64,000 nt of DNA from Marinobacter nitratireducens (GTDB lineage: Bacteria; Pseudomonadota; Gammaproteobacteria; Pseudomonadales; Oleiphilaceae). Positions 35,985 to 45,498 of the stretch are shown one piece after another. Position numbers and translations under genes: made by a program. Under the pieces are notes generated by a model. That model was not told the DNA's origin. It made no database searches and saw only the letters and a list, made by a program, of their open reading frames with translations. The first letter of the stretch is position 1. Every line of letters starts with the position of its first letter. Location: NCBI RefSeq assembly GCF_000708045.1, contig NZ_ANIE01000003.1, positions 558,001 to 622,000 on the forward strand, given 5' to 3'.

Positions 35985-37016
35985 ATGAAACTCGATAAGT
36001 TCACCCTGCTCCTCCTCGGTGCCATCGTCCTCGCATCGATTGTGCCGGTTACCGGAACCGCCGCGGATATCCTTGCGACCGCTGGTACGGTTGCAGTCGC
36101 CTTACTGTTCTTTTTCCACGGTGCCGCGTTGTCGCGGGAGCAGATCGTCGCGGGAGCCACTCACTGGCGCCTGCACATACTGATTACCACGCTGACCTTC
36201 GTCTTTTTTCCGCTGGCCGTCATGCCCATCAATGAACTGTCGGGCATAGCCCCGGCCTGGATGCCTGCGGATCTGGGTCTGGGATTTCTTTACCTGGGCG
36301 TACTGCCCTCGGCGGTATCTTCCTCGATTGCCTACACCGCCATGGCCCGCGGCAACGTGCCCGCTGCCATTTGCAGCGCGGCTGCCTCCAACGTGTTCGG
36401 CATGATGTTGACCCCTTTTCTTCTGCTCCTGCTGGTTAGCACGGCGGGGGCTGGCGAGTTCTCGGTTGTTGAGGCTCTGAAGGACATTGTGTTGCAACTC
36501 CTGCTGCCGTTTGCAGTCGGGCATGCCCTTCGCCCCTGGCTTGGCGGATTCCTTGGCAGGAACGAGGGCCTCATGGCCAGGTACGATCAATGTGTGATCT
36601 GGCTGATTGTTTACTCCGCCTTCTCCCACTCTGTCGAGAGCGGACTCTGGGAGAATCTGCCAGTGCAGGCGATCGTCTTCGCCATCGCGCTTTGCCTGGG
36701 GCTGCTCGGGTTATTTATGTGGGTTGCGCGCCTTCTGGTGCGCTATTTCGGCTTTGACCTGAAAGACGAGGCCGCCGTGGTGTTCTGCGGCTCAAAGAAA
36801 AGCCTGGCGTCCGGGCTGCCAATGGCGAAAGTTTTGTTTTCGGGGCATCCCGGTTTCGGCATGATCGTCCTTCCGATCATGTGCTACAACCAGATCCAGG
36901 TGATTGTTGGTGCTATCCTCGCCCAGAAATACCGGGCCAGGATTGATGCGGAAGAGCACAAAGGCGCGGAGTCAGTTGCCGCCCATGCCCCCAAAAAGAA
37001 CGGAAAGAATCACTAA
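35985..37016 (+). CDS. SBF-like (bile acid:Na+ symporter family) transporter
   Basis: The 343-residue polytopic protein has about ten helices and the SBF_like (YfeH-type, PF13593) features: VALLFFFHGAALSREQI near the start, LGVLPSAVSSSIAYTAMARGN and FCGSKKSLASGLPMAKVLF. It probably moves an organic anion with sodium. I chose ATG 35985 because GGAGG (about 35975-35979) lies 5 bp upstream; a GTG at 35979 overlaps that site. It is co-transcribed with the FCD regulator. Its end overlaps the convergent J-like gene by 45 bp, with the C-terminal tail rich in His and Lys. Confidence 0.87.
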   Translation: MKLDKFTLLLLGAIVLASIVPVTGTAADILATAGTVAVALLFFFHGAALSREQIVAGATHWRLHILITTLTFVFFPLAVMPINELSGIAPAWMPADLGLGFLYLGVLPSAVSSSIAYTAMARGNVPAAICSAAASNVFGMMLTPFLLLLLVSTAGAGEFSVVEALKDIVLQLLLPFAVGHALRPWLGGFLGRNEGLMARYDQCVIWLIVYSAFSHSVESGLWENLPVQAIVFAIALCLGLLGLFMWVARLLVRYFGFDLKDEAAVVFCGSKKSLASGLPMAKVLFSGHPGFGMIVLPIMCYNQIQVIVGAILAQKYRARIDAEEHKGAESVAAHAPKKNGKNH

Positions 37017-37607
37017 GGCCACGATCCAGCCAACAACGGCTGGCCAGAAATTGACCATTTGAGGCGATTCTTCTTCACCCGACGCGGCGTCCTCGGGTTC
37101 GGGATAGTTTCGGATATCCGCCGGCTCAGCGACATCCTGAAGGCTTCGCCAGTCGAACCACTCACCCAGAAACTGCGCAACCGGCAACGACAGGCTGCCA
37201 TTCTCCGCCATAGGCCGCACCTGCGGCTCCAGCTGACTGGCAATCTCCCGCCTGATCGGTGGCTTGTCCGCAGGTGGTTCGCACAGGATGGCCTTCCAGA
37301 TACCCGCATCGGCACTGCGACCGGAATCGTTCAACAATGCCTTGATCTGTATGACCACCTCACGAACGATCTGGCCGTCGTTGCCATCAAGTTGAGGCTC
37401 CGGAGTCGCGCTTTCCGGACTTACCTCTTCCGGAGCGTCTGCCGCTGTTGCCAGCTCATCCGGAACCTCTCCGGTCGCCTGCCGGAAAGCCTGCTGCAGC
37501 TTTTCGGCTTCCTCGCCCGAGGCAAACTTCATTTGTTGCTCGTACGCCTGTTGGATTTGACGGCGGTCGCCGGTCGGCTCAATACCCAGAATTTCCCAGC
37601 AATTCAT
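36972..37607 (-). CDS. Membrane-anchored J-domain-like protein without HPD
   Basis: The 211-residue protein begins MNCWEILGIEPTGDRRQIQQAYEQQM, which reads like helices I-II of a DnaJ J-domain, but the HPD tripeptide needed to stimulate DnaK is absent. An acidic linker (about 50-75), a helical middle domain and a C-terminal hydrophobic anchor (about 188-206, FWPAVVGWIVALVILSVLF) follow. Orientation would put the J-like head in the cytoplasm. It may be a degenerate co-chaperone or bind DnaK without activating it. Function is unknown. It overlaps the convergent transporter gene by 45 bp. Confidence 0.65.
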   Translation of the reverse strand: MNCWEILGIEPTGDRRQIQQAYEQQMKFASGEEAEKLQQAFRQATGEVPDELATAADAPEEVSPESATPEPQLDGNDGQIVREVVIQIKALLNDSGRSADAGIWKAILCEPPADKPPIRREIASQLEPQVRPMAENGSLSLPVAQFLGEWFDWRSLQDVAEPADIRNYPEPEDAASGEEESPQMVNFWPAVVGWIVALVILSVLFGGMGGN

Positions 37608-37738
37608 TCAGAGACTACTCCCAACCCCGAGAATCATTACATTTATGAGAGACAAATGCCGTGTAGTTCCCTACGATAGATGGCAAAGAATATAAAGATA
37701 TAATTTTAACTACCTCGGCAGATTATAAAACGTCCCCC
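37608..37738. promoter_or_regulatory. Divergent promoter region before the TonB receptor gene
   Basis: The 131-bp region between the divergent J-like and TonB-receptor genes is A/T-rich near 37680-37730 (ATAAAGATATAATTTTAAC), suiting a promoter toward the receptor gene. No dyad was seen. Confidence 0.45.
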
Positions 37739-39889
37739 ATGAAAGTTTCGACCAGAATCAGACCTGCGGCAGCAACGATAACCTCTGTGAAACCATTCAC
37801 TGCTGCAGTGGCTCTGGCGACGGTATTGCCCGTTGCTGGATACGCTCAATCGGACTCCCCGGATTTTTCAGCGGACCTGTTGGCACTGGATGGCAACAAC
37901 TCTGAGATCCCCGAAGTTCTCACCACGACCCGATTGCGCCAGTCAAAACTCAAAGTACCGGGAAGCACCACCATCCTCACCGGCGATATGCTCCGAAACC
38001 TTGGCGTCCAGAACCTGGTTGAAGCGTTCCGACTGGTCCCCGGCATGGTGGTAGGGGATCGCGGCAGCACCAACCCCGTCACCAGTTATCACGGCACGTC
38101 CCAGTATGAGCAACGGCGTTTGCAGGTTCAGATTGACGGCCGAACCGCCTACCGGATCAGCCTGGCAGATGTGGATTGGATCGCAATGCCGGTCGCGCTC
38201 GAAAATATAGAGCGCATTGAAATCAGCCGGGGTCCAAACTCGGCAGCATACGGCATCAACGCGTTCCTGGGCAGTATAAACATCATTACTCGTTCACCCC
38301 AGGACACCGCCGGCGCAGAGGCCTATGCCTCAGCCGGATCACGAGGCCATCTGCGTACCTTCACATCCGTTGGGGACTCAAACCTGGGGGGGAGTTGGCG
38401 TCTTTCCTATGAAAAACGAAAGTCCAATGGCTATGACTCCCAGGTAGAAGGAGGGGAAGAGATCCCCTTCCATGATGGCCATGACGTCAATAACTTTAAT
38501 TTTGACAGCATCATCAGGCTTGATGATAACCACTCCGTCGATGTTCGGGCTGGTGTTCTGGAGGGCGTCAACGAAGAAGACCTCAACAAGTCCGGCAAGC
38601 TCGGTGCCACCACCGACCCGGACATCCAGATGAACGACTACTATCTCCAGCTGCGCTTTGACGGCGCGACATCCGACACCCATTTCTACCACGTGCAGGC
38701 CAGCTACCAGAATCAACGGCGACGCCAGCGCTGGTCAGTGAGCATTCCTGCAACAACGATTAACGCGTTACTGCCACCCGGATCCCCAGCCTTCCCCACG
38801 AACCAGGGCCCGTTCATCGCGGATCTCAACGAAGACTCGGAAGAAGCACGGCAGGAATTTGAACTCCAGGATACGTTGATCTTCAATGACGATCTGAAAC
38901 TGGTGTCAGGGCTTGGCTATCGAAAAGACACCTATATCTCCGAAACCTTCTTCAACGGGCGTGGCAACAATTACCAGTCACGGGTGTTCGCCAACCTTGA
39001 GTACTCCCCGCAGCGCTGGGTTACCTTCAATTTTGGCGGTAACTGGGAGAAAACCACCACCACAGACGAAGGCTACTTTTCACCCAGGGCCGCCACCAAC
39101 CTGATTTTCAATGACAACCATGCCCTGAGATTTGTCTTCTCGCGCGCGGTGCGCACACCCGATGCCTTTGAACAGAGCCCGGATTGGTCGTATCGTCCAA
39201 GCAATGTCCAGGCACCCTTCGAGGCCCTGGAAGGCTACCGCATCGTCATCGAAGACCTCCTCGACCCGAGCACGTCCACTTATGGCAAAGAGCTTGAAGA
39301 AGAGTGGATAACATCCCGGGAAATAAGCTATTTTGGTCAGTTTCACTTGGACCGTGCATTGCTTTCCGTCGAGATCCGGTACTTTAATGATCACTTCCGC
39401 GACATGATCAGCGGCATTATTAACGAGGAAGAATGGTACATTGACAACAACGTGGCCATTGATCAGGAAGGTGCGGAACTGGAAGCATCGCTCGATTTCT
39501 CGGGCACCATGCTCCGCGCAAGCTATGGTTACCTTGAACAGGACGAGTGGTACACCGGTGACCCATCAGCCCTGCCCGCAAAGCAGCAGGAGAAAGCCGT
39601 TGATCTCATGGGCCGCCTCTCCGCCCGCAACTCGGGAAGTGTCGCCTGGATCCAGGACTGGCCACTGGAACTCACCTCTTCCCTGGCCTATTACTGGACC
39701 AACGAAGTTCGTGAAAGCCGATTCGAACGTGCAGATTTCCGATTAGCTCGACGGGTAGATTTGCCGGACTATAGTTATGTACTGGCACTTACGATTCAGC
39801 ATTACCTGAATCCCAAACCCTGGATGAGTCCAGACAATCGCATCGAGGACCAGAACCAGTATTTTGTAGAAGCAGGTGTAAGATTCTAA
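37739..39889 (+). CDS. TonB-dependent outer-membrane receptor
   Basis: The 716-residue outer-membrane protein has a signal peptide (about 1-36, ending GYAQS), a plug domain (about 55-170; TTTRLRQSKLKVPGSTTILTGDML, LRNLGVQNLVEAFRLVPGM, IERIEISRGPNSAAYG, INIITR) and a 22-strand barrel ending in the terminal aromatic FVEAGVRF. It imports or senses an unknown large ligand with TonB energy. No clear FecA-like N-terminal signalling extension is present. It leads a set with a periplasmic binding protein (33 bp downstream) and a hybrid kinase, so the role may be sensing rather than nutrition. The nearest look is to vitamin B12/iron-type or LuxR-linked receptors. Confidence 0.9.
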   Translation: MKVSTRIRPAAATITSVKPFTAAVALATVLPVAGYAQSDSPDFSADLLALDGNNSEIPEVLTTTRLRQSKLKVPGSTTILTGDMLRNLGVQNLVEAFRLVPGMVVGDRGSTNPVTSYHGTSQYEQRRLQVQIDGRTAYRISLADVDWIAMPVALENIERIEISRGPNSAAYGINAFLGSINIITRSPQDTAGAEAYASAGSRGHLRTFTSVGDSNLGGSWRLSYEKRKSNGYDSQVEGGEEIPFHDGHDVNNFNFDSIIRLDDNHSVDVRAGVLEGVNEEDLNKSGKLGATTDPDIQMNDYYLQLRFDGATSDTHFYHVQASYQNQRRRQRWSVSIPATTINALLPPGSPAFPTNQGPFIADLNEDSEEARQEFELQDTLIFNDDLKLVSGLGYRKDTYISETFFNGRGNNYQSRVFANLEYSPQRWVTFNFGGNWEKTTTTDEGYFSPRAATNLIFNDNHALRFVFSRAVRTPDAFEQSPDWSYRPSNVQAPFEALEGYRIVIEDLLDPSTSTYGKELEEEWITSREISYFGQFHLDRALLSVEIRYFNDHFRDMISGIINEEEWYIDNNVAIDQEGAELEASLDFSGTMLRASYGYLEQDEWYTGDPSALPAKQQEKAVDLMGRLSARNSGSVAWIQDWPLELTSSLAYYWTNEVRESRFERADFRLARRVDLPDYSYVLALTIQHYLNPKPWMSPDNRIEDQNQYFVEAGVRF

Positions 39890-39922
39890 GTCTCACAAGG
39901 ACGGCACGAGCCATAAGGCAGT

Positions 39923-40900
39923 ATGGAGCAAAGGAATAGCGACGCGTTGACAACCAGATCCACAGGAAGGTCGGGGAAGACAATCTCCCGACTTCTTCCA
40001 GGGTTGATTCTGCTGTTCTTCGTAACGGTCGTTTCTGCTGCCGGGGCGCCCTCAAGGACCGTCTATGTTGCAGGGTCCGGCAACACAGCTCTTGATCAGC
40101 ATCTCACAAAACTGCTGCAGCAAAGGGTGGGAGAAAACACGGCGGTCCTGCCGATTGCTGAAAACGAGCTCTCGTCCATCAAGGATGCGCCGGTTGTTGC
40201 CGTTGGGCCCTCCGCATTCTCAAAAGCCCGCCAGGCGAATCGATCAGCCGCCATTCTTGGCATGTTGGTTGAGGAAGATCTGGTCTCGCGGTTTGCCGAA
40301 CGGTCACCTGGCCAGATCAGCGCCGTCTATTACAACGTGCCTCTGCTACGCCAGGCCCTGACCGGCAAGGTCATCCTGCCTCATGCCACCAAGGTGTCCA
40401 TTCTGGCAACCCCCACATCCGCAGGGCTGTATGAGGCCGTTCTTGATCAATTGTCCGGGTACGGAATGCAGGGGCGGGTGTTTCTGGTCGAAAGCTCAGA
40501 TGATTTGATCCCGACACTGATCCGAGCCCTCGGTTATGGGGACTTTCTGCTGGCCGCCTCAGACGATGCCATTTACAACCCCAGAACCATAAAACACATC
40601 CTGCTGACAGCGTACCGCCGTAACCGAATCGTCATTGGTCCGAGTCAGGCTTACGTCAAAGCCGGATCGCTCGCATCCAGCTATGCGCCTTTCCCGGCCA
40701 TGGCTTCGCTTGCAGCCGACTACATCAACGCCTACTTCAATGACGGCACATTGCCTCCGCCTGCCTATCCTGAGCAGTACCGCGTGGAAGTTAACGACCA
40801 GGTTGCCAGGTCTTTGAACATTCCCTTGCCAGACAGGGAAGAGATTGCAGGACTGGTCAATGAAAAGCTTGCCGAAACGGGAGGGCCAGACAATGAATAG
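39923..40900 (+). CDS. Periplasmic binding protein paired with a hybrid sensor kinase
   Basis: The 325-residue protein has an N-terminal basic region and hydrophobic signal (about 22-42, LLPGLILLFFVTVVSAAGA) and a two-lobe binding-protein body with the ABC_sub_bind look (VVAVGPSAFSKA, GKVILPHATKVSILATPTSAGLY, ILLTAYRRNRIVIGPSQAYVKAGSLASSY). Its ATG is preceded by only a weak ribosome site, 33 bp after the receptor gene. Its end overlaps the kinase gene by 8 bp. There is no ABC permease gene nearby, so it most likely presents a ligand to the kinase's periplasmic domain. It parallels the binding protein-chemoreceptor pair at 23.5 kb. Confidence 0.8.
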   Translation: MEQRNSDALTTRSTGRSGKTISRLLPGLILLFFVTVVSAAGAPSRTVYVAGSGNTALDQHLTKLLQQRVGENTAVLPIAENELSSIKDAPVVAVGPSAFSKARQANRSAAILGMLVEEDLVSRFAERSPGQISAVYYNVPLLRQALTGKVILPHATKVSILATPTSAGLYEAVLDQLSGYGMQGRVFLVESSDDLIPTLIRALGYGDFLLAASDDAIYNPRTIKHILLTAYRRNRIVIGPSQAYVKAGSLASSYAPFPAMASLAADYINAYFNDGTLPPPAYPEQYRVEVNDQVARSLNIPLPDREEIAGLVNEKLAETGGPDNE

Positions 40901-42842
40901 GCCCGATAGAAAACAGGCACCTCTCGCGCGGAAATTGCTCCTTCTCGGGGCTTTACCTGCAGTTTTGATGTTTGTTGTGCTGATGGTGTTTTTTACCTCC
41001 GCCAGGTTGGAAGATGCCCGACGTGACCTGTCACAAAGCAGTCAGATGATGGCAGACAGCCTTGCGCCTGCGCTCGAGTACGCGGTGGTCTCTGGTAATG
41101 CCCTGGCACTCGAGCAGGTACTGACGCAATCGCTGAAACACAGCCGAGCCGAGTGGATCAGAGTCTATGACGTACTCGGCGACCAGATCGGCTTTGTGAC
41201 AAACGCTCCGGATAGTGAGACGCTGAACAGCGATCGCTACAATGTGTATGAAGCCGAAATACTTCAGCAGCCATTGCAGCTCGACACAGGGCGGGAAGCG
41301 GAATGGTTCGAGCCTGACTATGGATTTGACTCCGGCGCCCTCCGGGTAGGCACGGTTCAGGTTGGCGTGAGCACTGATCTCCTGGCAACCCGGCGCCAGG
41401 ATATCCTGTGGACCTCGCTGGCCGTCGGCGTATCCCTGCTCCTGTTTATTGTCATTCTCATTAATCACTACCTGAACACCGTGCTCTCGCCCATCAGGAT
41501 GCTGTCTGACCGAATCGGAAAGCTGATTGATCGGGACTTCAGCCCGCAACCGCTCCATGACCAACGCAGCTCCCGGGAAGTCATTGCTATCGAGCGGCAA
41601 CTCAATGAACTGGCCGCCCACCTGGAAGAATTGAGGGAATCGAGAGTACAAACACTGAAGGCCTCCGAAACAGCGCGCGAGAAGGCAGAGAAAGCAAACC
41701 AGGCAAAATCCGAATTCCTCGCCACCATGAGTCATGAACTGCGCACACCCCTGAACGGTATGCTGGGCATGATTGATCTGGTTCAGGAGGACCCGCTAAC
41801 CAATCGCCAACAGGATTACCTGTCGACGGCCCGCCACTCAACGGAAGACCTGCTGATGGTCATCAACGACATCCTGGACTATTCCCAGATGGACGGCGGA
41901 ACGCTGGAACTGGCCAATCAGGAATTTGACCTGCGCAAGGTCATCACCAATTGCACGGCCACCTACCGGCAAATGGCGGAGCAGCAAGGTCTAACACTGA
42001 ACGTGAGCCTCTTTGGAGACTGGCCGGCCGAGCCGATTGTTATGGGCGATGCGCCGAGATTAAGGCAGGTGCTTTCCGGGCTGCTCGATAACGCCATCAA
42101 ATTTACCGGCGACGGTTTCATCAACATACAGGCCGGCTATTTTGCCCTGGAAGACGATTGCATCATTCTTAACTGCTCGGTAAGCGATTCCGGCTCCGGT
42201 ATTCCCCAAGACCGAGTGTCCGACATCTTCAACTCGTTCCAGCAACTGGATTCCGGGGATCAACGAGCCCACGGCGGCACTGGCCTAGGGCTTTCCCTCG
42301 TTCAGCGGTTGATCGAACTGATGGGCGGGCATATCCAGGTGGAAACTGACCTTGGAAAAGGGTCGTCATTCCGATTCGAATTACCGTTCGACACCGTACC
42401 GGATAGCGCGCCAGTGGTCCCGGCCATCGAAGCATCCCCGCTGGCAGCCGAGAACATGACCGGTAAGGCGCTGGTTGTGGAGGATAACCTCGTCAATCAG
42501 AGGGTCGCGAAGGCGATGCTCACCCGCTTCGGCTTCGAGACCCACGCCGCCAATAACGGCCAGGAAGCCCTCGAGCACATTCAGACACAGCATTCAGGCT
42601 TCGACGTGATCCTGATGGACTGCCAGATGCCCGTGATGGACGGCTACGAAACAACTCGCCTCATCCGGGACTGGGAGCGCAGTAATGGTCAGGCCGGAAC
42701 GCCCATCATTGCCCTGACGGCCGATGCCCTGCCCGGCACCGAGGTGAATTGCCGGGAATCAGGGATGAACGACTATCTGGCCAAACCAGTACGCAAGGAA
42801 AACCTCAGAGAGGTTCTGAGCCGGTGGGTCCAGATCAAATAG
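40893..42842 (+). CDS. Hybrid sensor histidine kinase with receiver domain
   Basis: The 649-residue membrane kinase has TM1 (about 15-37), a periplasmic sensor (about 38-165), TM2 (about 170-192), a HAMP-like segment and coiled coil, a dimerisation/phosphoacceptor helix with His281 in ATMSHELRTPLNG, an ATPase domain (DNAIKFT, DSGSGIP, GGTGLGLSL) and a C-terminal receiver with Asp576 in ILMDCQMPVMDG and the conserved LAKP lysine. There is no Hpt domain, so phosphoryl relay must go to a partner elsewhere. I chose ATG 40893 with GGGAGGG about 8 bp upstream; the longer frame start at 40845 lies inside the binding protein. Overlap implies coupling. Confidence 0.92.
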   Translation: MNRPDRKQAPLARKLLLLGALPAVLMFVVLMVFFTSARLEDARRDLSQSSQMMADSLAPALEYAVVSGNALALEQVLTQSLKHSRAEWIRVYDVLGDQIGFVTNAPDSETLNSDRYNVYEAEILQQPLQLDTGREAEWFEPDYGFDSGALRVGTVQVGVSTDLLATRRQDILWTSLAVGVSLLLFIVILINHYLNTVLSPIRMLSDRIGKLIDRDFSPQPLHDQRSSREVIAIERQLNELAAHLEELRESRVQTLKASETAREKAEKANQAKSEFLATMSHELRTPLNGMLGMIDLVQEDPLTNRQQDYLSTARHSTEDLLMVINDILDYSQMDGGTLELANQEFDLRKVITNCTATYRQMAEQQGLTLNVSLFGDWPAEPIVMGDAPRLRQVLSGLLDNAIKFTGDGFINIQAGYFALEDDCIILNCSVSDSGSGIPQDRVSDIFNSFQQLDSGDQRAHGGTGLGLSLVQRLIELMGGHIQVETDLGKGSSFRFELPFDTVPDSAPVVPAIEASPLAAENMTGKALVVEDNLVNQRVAKAMLTRFGFETHAANNGQEALEHIQTQHSGFDVILMDCQMPVMDGYETTRLIRDWERSNGQAGTPIIALTADALPGTEVNCRESGMNDYLAKPVRKENLREVLSRWVQIK

Positions 42843-42845
42843 ATC

Positions 42846-42863
42846 GCCGGCCCTCAGACCGGC
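42846..42863. terminator. Small hairpin between hybrid kinase and glutathione reductase genes
   Basis: GCCGG (42846-42850) pairs with CCGGC (42859-42863) around an 8-base loop between two convergent genes. The stem is short and there is no T-run. Confidence 0.3.
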
Positions 42864-44212
42864 TCACGCATGGTCACAAACTCTTCGGCTGACGTCGGAT
42901 GTATTCCGACCGTCGCGTCAAACTGAGCCTTGGTCGCCCCGGCCTTGATTGCCACGCCAAGCCCCTGGGTGATTTCTCCGGCATCCGGACCCACCATGTG
43001 GGCGCCGAGAACCTTGTCCGAAGTGTCGTCGACCACCAACTTCATCAGGCAACGCTCATCCCGGCCACTCAACGTGTGCTTCATGGGCCGGAATTCGGAT
43101 TTGTAGATCCGAAGGGTATGCCCCTGTTCCCTGGCCTCTTCCTCGGTCAACCCAACGGTACCGATATTGGGCTGACAGAACACCGCAGTCGGAATGGCCG
43201 AGTAGTCCATCTCCCCCTGGCCATCCCCAAACAGCCTGCGAGAAAGCACCATGGCCTGGCCAATGGCAACCGGCGTGAGCTGGGGTGTGCCGATGACGTC
43301 GCCCAGTGCGGTAATCGACTCAACAGAGGTCTGGAAATGATCGTCCACCTGAATGTTCCCGGCCGACGTCAGTGCAACGCCCAACTCCTCAAGCCCCAAA
43401 CCTTCGACCAACGCTTTCCGGCCCGTGGCGGCCATCACAAGCCCGGTTTCGATGACGTCACCGGTGGTCAGTCGAACCCTGTAATGGGAATTCTCCGCCT
43501 CAACGGACTCGATGTTCACACCAAACTGCAGGTCGACGCCTTTTTTCCGCATTTCCTGCTCGGTAAACCGGCGCACATCGTTGTCGAACCCACGAAGGAA
43601 AAGATCTCCGCGATACAACAACGTGGTCTCCACGCCCAATCCGTTAAGAATGCCGGCAAACTCCACCGCAATGTAGCCGCCGCCCCATACCACCGCGTGT
43701 TTTGGTAGCTGGGGCAGGTAGAACATCTCGTTTGAGGTAAGAACGCATTCCTTACCGGGAATATCGGGCACGACGGGCCAGCTCCCGGTAGCCACCGTGA
43801 TGTGCTTTGATGAATATTCCTGGCTTCCCACCACCACGGTGTTGGCATCCTTGAACGTTGCCGTTCCCTCAATGAGCGTCACGCCGGCATTCTCGAGCAG
43901 TCGCCCGTATATGCCATTCAGGCGCTCAATCTCGGCGTTCTTGTTCGCCACCAGGGTCGGCCATTCAAACGTTGCCTGTTCCAGAGGAAGCTTCCATCCA
44001 TAACCGGCCGCATCCTCCAGATCCTCATGTACGTGTGAGCCATAAACGAACAGTTTCTTTGGTACACACCCCACATTGACACATGTGCCCCCGAGATATC
44101 GGGACTCAACTACCGCAACCCGGGCTCCCCGCTGGGCCGACATACGCGCCAGCCGAACGCCACCCGAGCCGGCGCCGATTACGATCAAATCAAAATCATG
44201 GGTATCAGACAC
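42854..44212 (-). CDS. gorA: Glutathione-disulfide reductase
   Basis: The 452-residue FAD/NADPH enzyme reduces oxidised glutathione. It shows the FAD loop [12 protein letters not shown], the redox-active disulfide in [13 protein letters not shown] (Cys44 and Cys49), the NADPH loop [11 protein letters not shown], the ALGDV motif and the C-terminal interface with the catalytic His in [11 protein letters not shown]. The full pattern distinguishes it from lipoamide or mercuric reductases. It is convergent with the hybrid kinase gene, and the upstream GNAT gene is 26 bp away on the same strand. Confidence 0.92.
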   Translation of the reverse strand: MSDTHDFDLIVIGAGSGGVRLARMSAQRGARVAVVESRYLGGTCVNVGCVPKKLFVYGSHVHEDLEDAAGYGWKLPLEQATFEWPTLVANKNAEIERLNGIYGRLLENAGVTLIEGTATFKDANTVVVGSQEYSSKHITVATGSWPVVPDIPGKECVLTSNEMFYLPQLPKHAVVWGGGYIAVEFAGILNGLGVETTLLYRGDLFLRGFDNDVRRFTEQEMRKKGVDLQFGVNIESVEAENSHYRVRLTTGDVIETGLVMAATGRKALVEGLGLEELGVALTSAGNIQVDDHFQTSVESITALGDVIGTPQLTPVAIGQAMVLSRRLFGDGQGEMDYSAIPTAVFCQPNIGTVGLTEEEAREQGHTLRIYKSEFRPMKHTLSGRDERCLMKLVVDDTSDKVLGAHMVGPDAGEITQGLGVAIKAGATKAQFDATVGIHPTSAEEFVTMREPV

Positions 44213-44238
44213 AGTGTCTCCTGTTGCTCAAGTAAACA

Positions 44239-44913
44239 TCATCCCAGGCTTTCGCCCATTGCCTTTCCGTCGGCGTGAACTTCCCTGAACAAAACGTGAT
44301 CTTCAAAATCGCCCAGGCGAATCTTGCCCAGGCTTCGGAATCCCTCGGATTCATAGAACGGAAGATACCGACTGTTGCCGGTATCGAGCACCAACCCGCT
44401 GCCTCTCGGGTTTTCCGAGCAGAGTTTTTCGACCGCTTTCAACAGAACCCGGCCGTATCCACGGTTCTGGTACTTGGGATTGACCCCCATTAACGGCAAT
44501 TGGTGCGCCAGCGGCTGCGGCAGAAGTTCGCGGATTTTGTGGTGGTAATCGAGGTACCGACGCGTGGAGGCGAAGCCGGCGGTAAGGACCATTCGAATAC
44601 GCCACCCGAACTGCTCAGTGAGGTTCATTCGAAGCTCTGGATCGCCAATGAACGCAACCGCCACCAGAGTGTCATCCACCATGACACCGATCGCTTCCTG
44701 ATCAAGCTCCAGATAAAGATCAATCAGCTCTCGAATCGTCGCCCTGACGCGGGTCTCGTATCCGGGTCGTCGGTGATCAAACAGATACTGGAATGTCGGC
44801 TCATCACGATACGCGCTGAACAGAATCGATCTCGCCTCGTTGGTCGCCTCCTCATCCAGACGCACAATAACAGGCTCAACGTTGTTCTTGTTTTCGTTGT
44901 TGTTGCTCATCAT
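44239..44913 (-). CDS. GNAT-family N-acetyltransferase
   Basis: The 224-residue protein has the GNAT acetyl-CoA-binding core near 140-170, VNPKYQNRGYGRVLLKAVE (the Q/R-x-x-G-x-G/A loop), followed by LVLDTGNSRYLPFYESEGF, a standard GNAT strand-helix. Substrate unknown. I chose ATG 44913, with GGAGAG about 5 bp upstream. It lies between the gsp operon and gorA on the same strand, 51 bp after gspM; it may be the last-but-one gene of the transcript. Confidence 0.83.
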   Translation of the reverse strand: MMSNNNENKNNVEPVIVRLDEEATNEARSILFSAYRDEPTFQYLFDHRRPGYETRVRATIRELIDLYLELDQEAIGVMVDDTLVAVAFIGDPELRMNLTEQFGWRIRMVLTAGFASTRRYLDYHHKIRELLPQPLAHQLPLMGVNPKYQNRGYGRVLLKAVEKLCSENPRGSGLVLDTGNSRYLPFYESEGFRSLGKIRLGDFEDHVLFREVHADGKAMGESLG

Positions 44914-44964
44914 GCACTCTCCTGCTTCAGCCAGAGCCAATGGCTCTTCACACTGGTTTAACAG

Positions 44965-45495
44965 TCAGATTGCCAGAGTCAGCCTGGCCGACACCAGCCC
45001 GGGCTCCCTTGAGCGATCCATGGCAGCCTGGTCAATAATAACGCCATGATTGGACTTGAGGGACTCCAGCCACGCAGCGACCTCCGCGAATGGGGCATCT
45101 TCAATCCAGACCCGAATCGCATCATCACCGCTGGGTTCAAAACGCTGCAGCGACAGCCCGCCTTCCCTCGCCGAGCGAGTCACCAGTGCCATCAGTGCCC
45201 TGCCATCGGCCGGTGCATTGGCCGTTGAAGCGCTGGAACCGGTCCCCGCAGAGCCAAGCCGTTTGATCGTTGATTCATTCGCCTGCATCCAGGCCAGCAG
45301 TTCGCCGGCGTTTTCACGCTGGGCTTCCGCTTTTTCGCTGAACGCCATGGCCGGGCGCCATATTGCGAAGTACAGAACCCCCAGAAAAACAGCCAGAGCC
45401 AGTACCATCAAAGCCTGCTGATCCCGCCGGGGCAACTGGTCGTATTGCGCAATTAACTTGCCGACGGCCGGCTGATCCTTGAGTTTTTCGAACAT
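44965..45495 (-). CDS. gspM: Type II secretion protein GspM
   Basis: The 176-residue bitopic inner-membrane protein belongs to the T2SS assembly platform and pairs with GspL. It has a short cytoplasmic start (MFEKLKDQPAVGKLIAQYDQLPRRDQ), one helix (about 28-48, ALMVLALAVFLGVLYFAIW) and a periplasmic ferredoxin-like domain with SLQRFEPSGDD and WLESLKSNHGVIID. GspM is poorly conserved in sequence; topology, length and operon place make the call. It follows gspL by 3 bp and ends the gspE-M run. Confidence 0.9.
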   Translation of the reverse strand: MFEKLKDQPAVGKLIAQYDQLPRRDQQALMVLALAVFLGVLYFAIWRPAMAFSEKAEAQRENAGELLAWMQANESTIKRLGSAGTGSSASTANAPADGRALMALVTRSAREGGLSLQRFEPSGDDAIRVWIEDAPFAEVAAWLESLKSNHGVIIDQAAMDRSREPGLVSARLTLAI

Positions 45496-45498
45496 CCC

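Noticed and set aside
42899..43708. 269-codon plus-strand frame inside gorA
   Set aside because: Antisense to glutathione reductase, which has both catalytic motifs.
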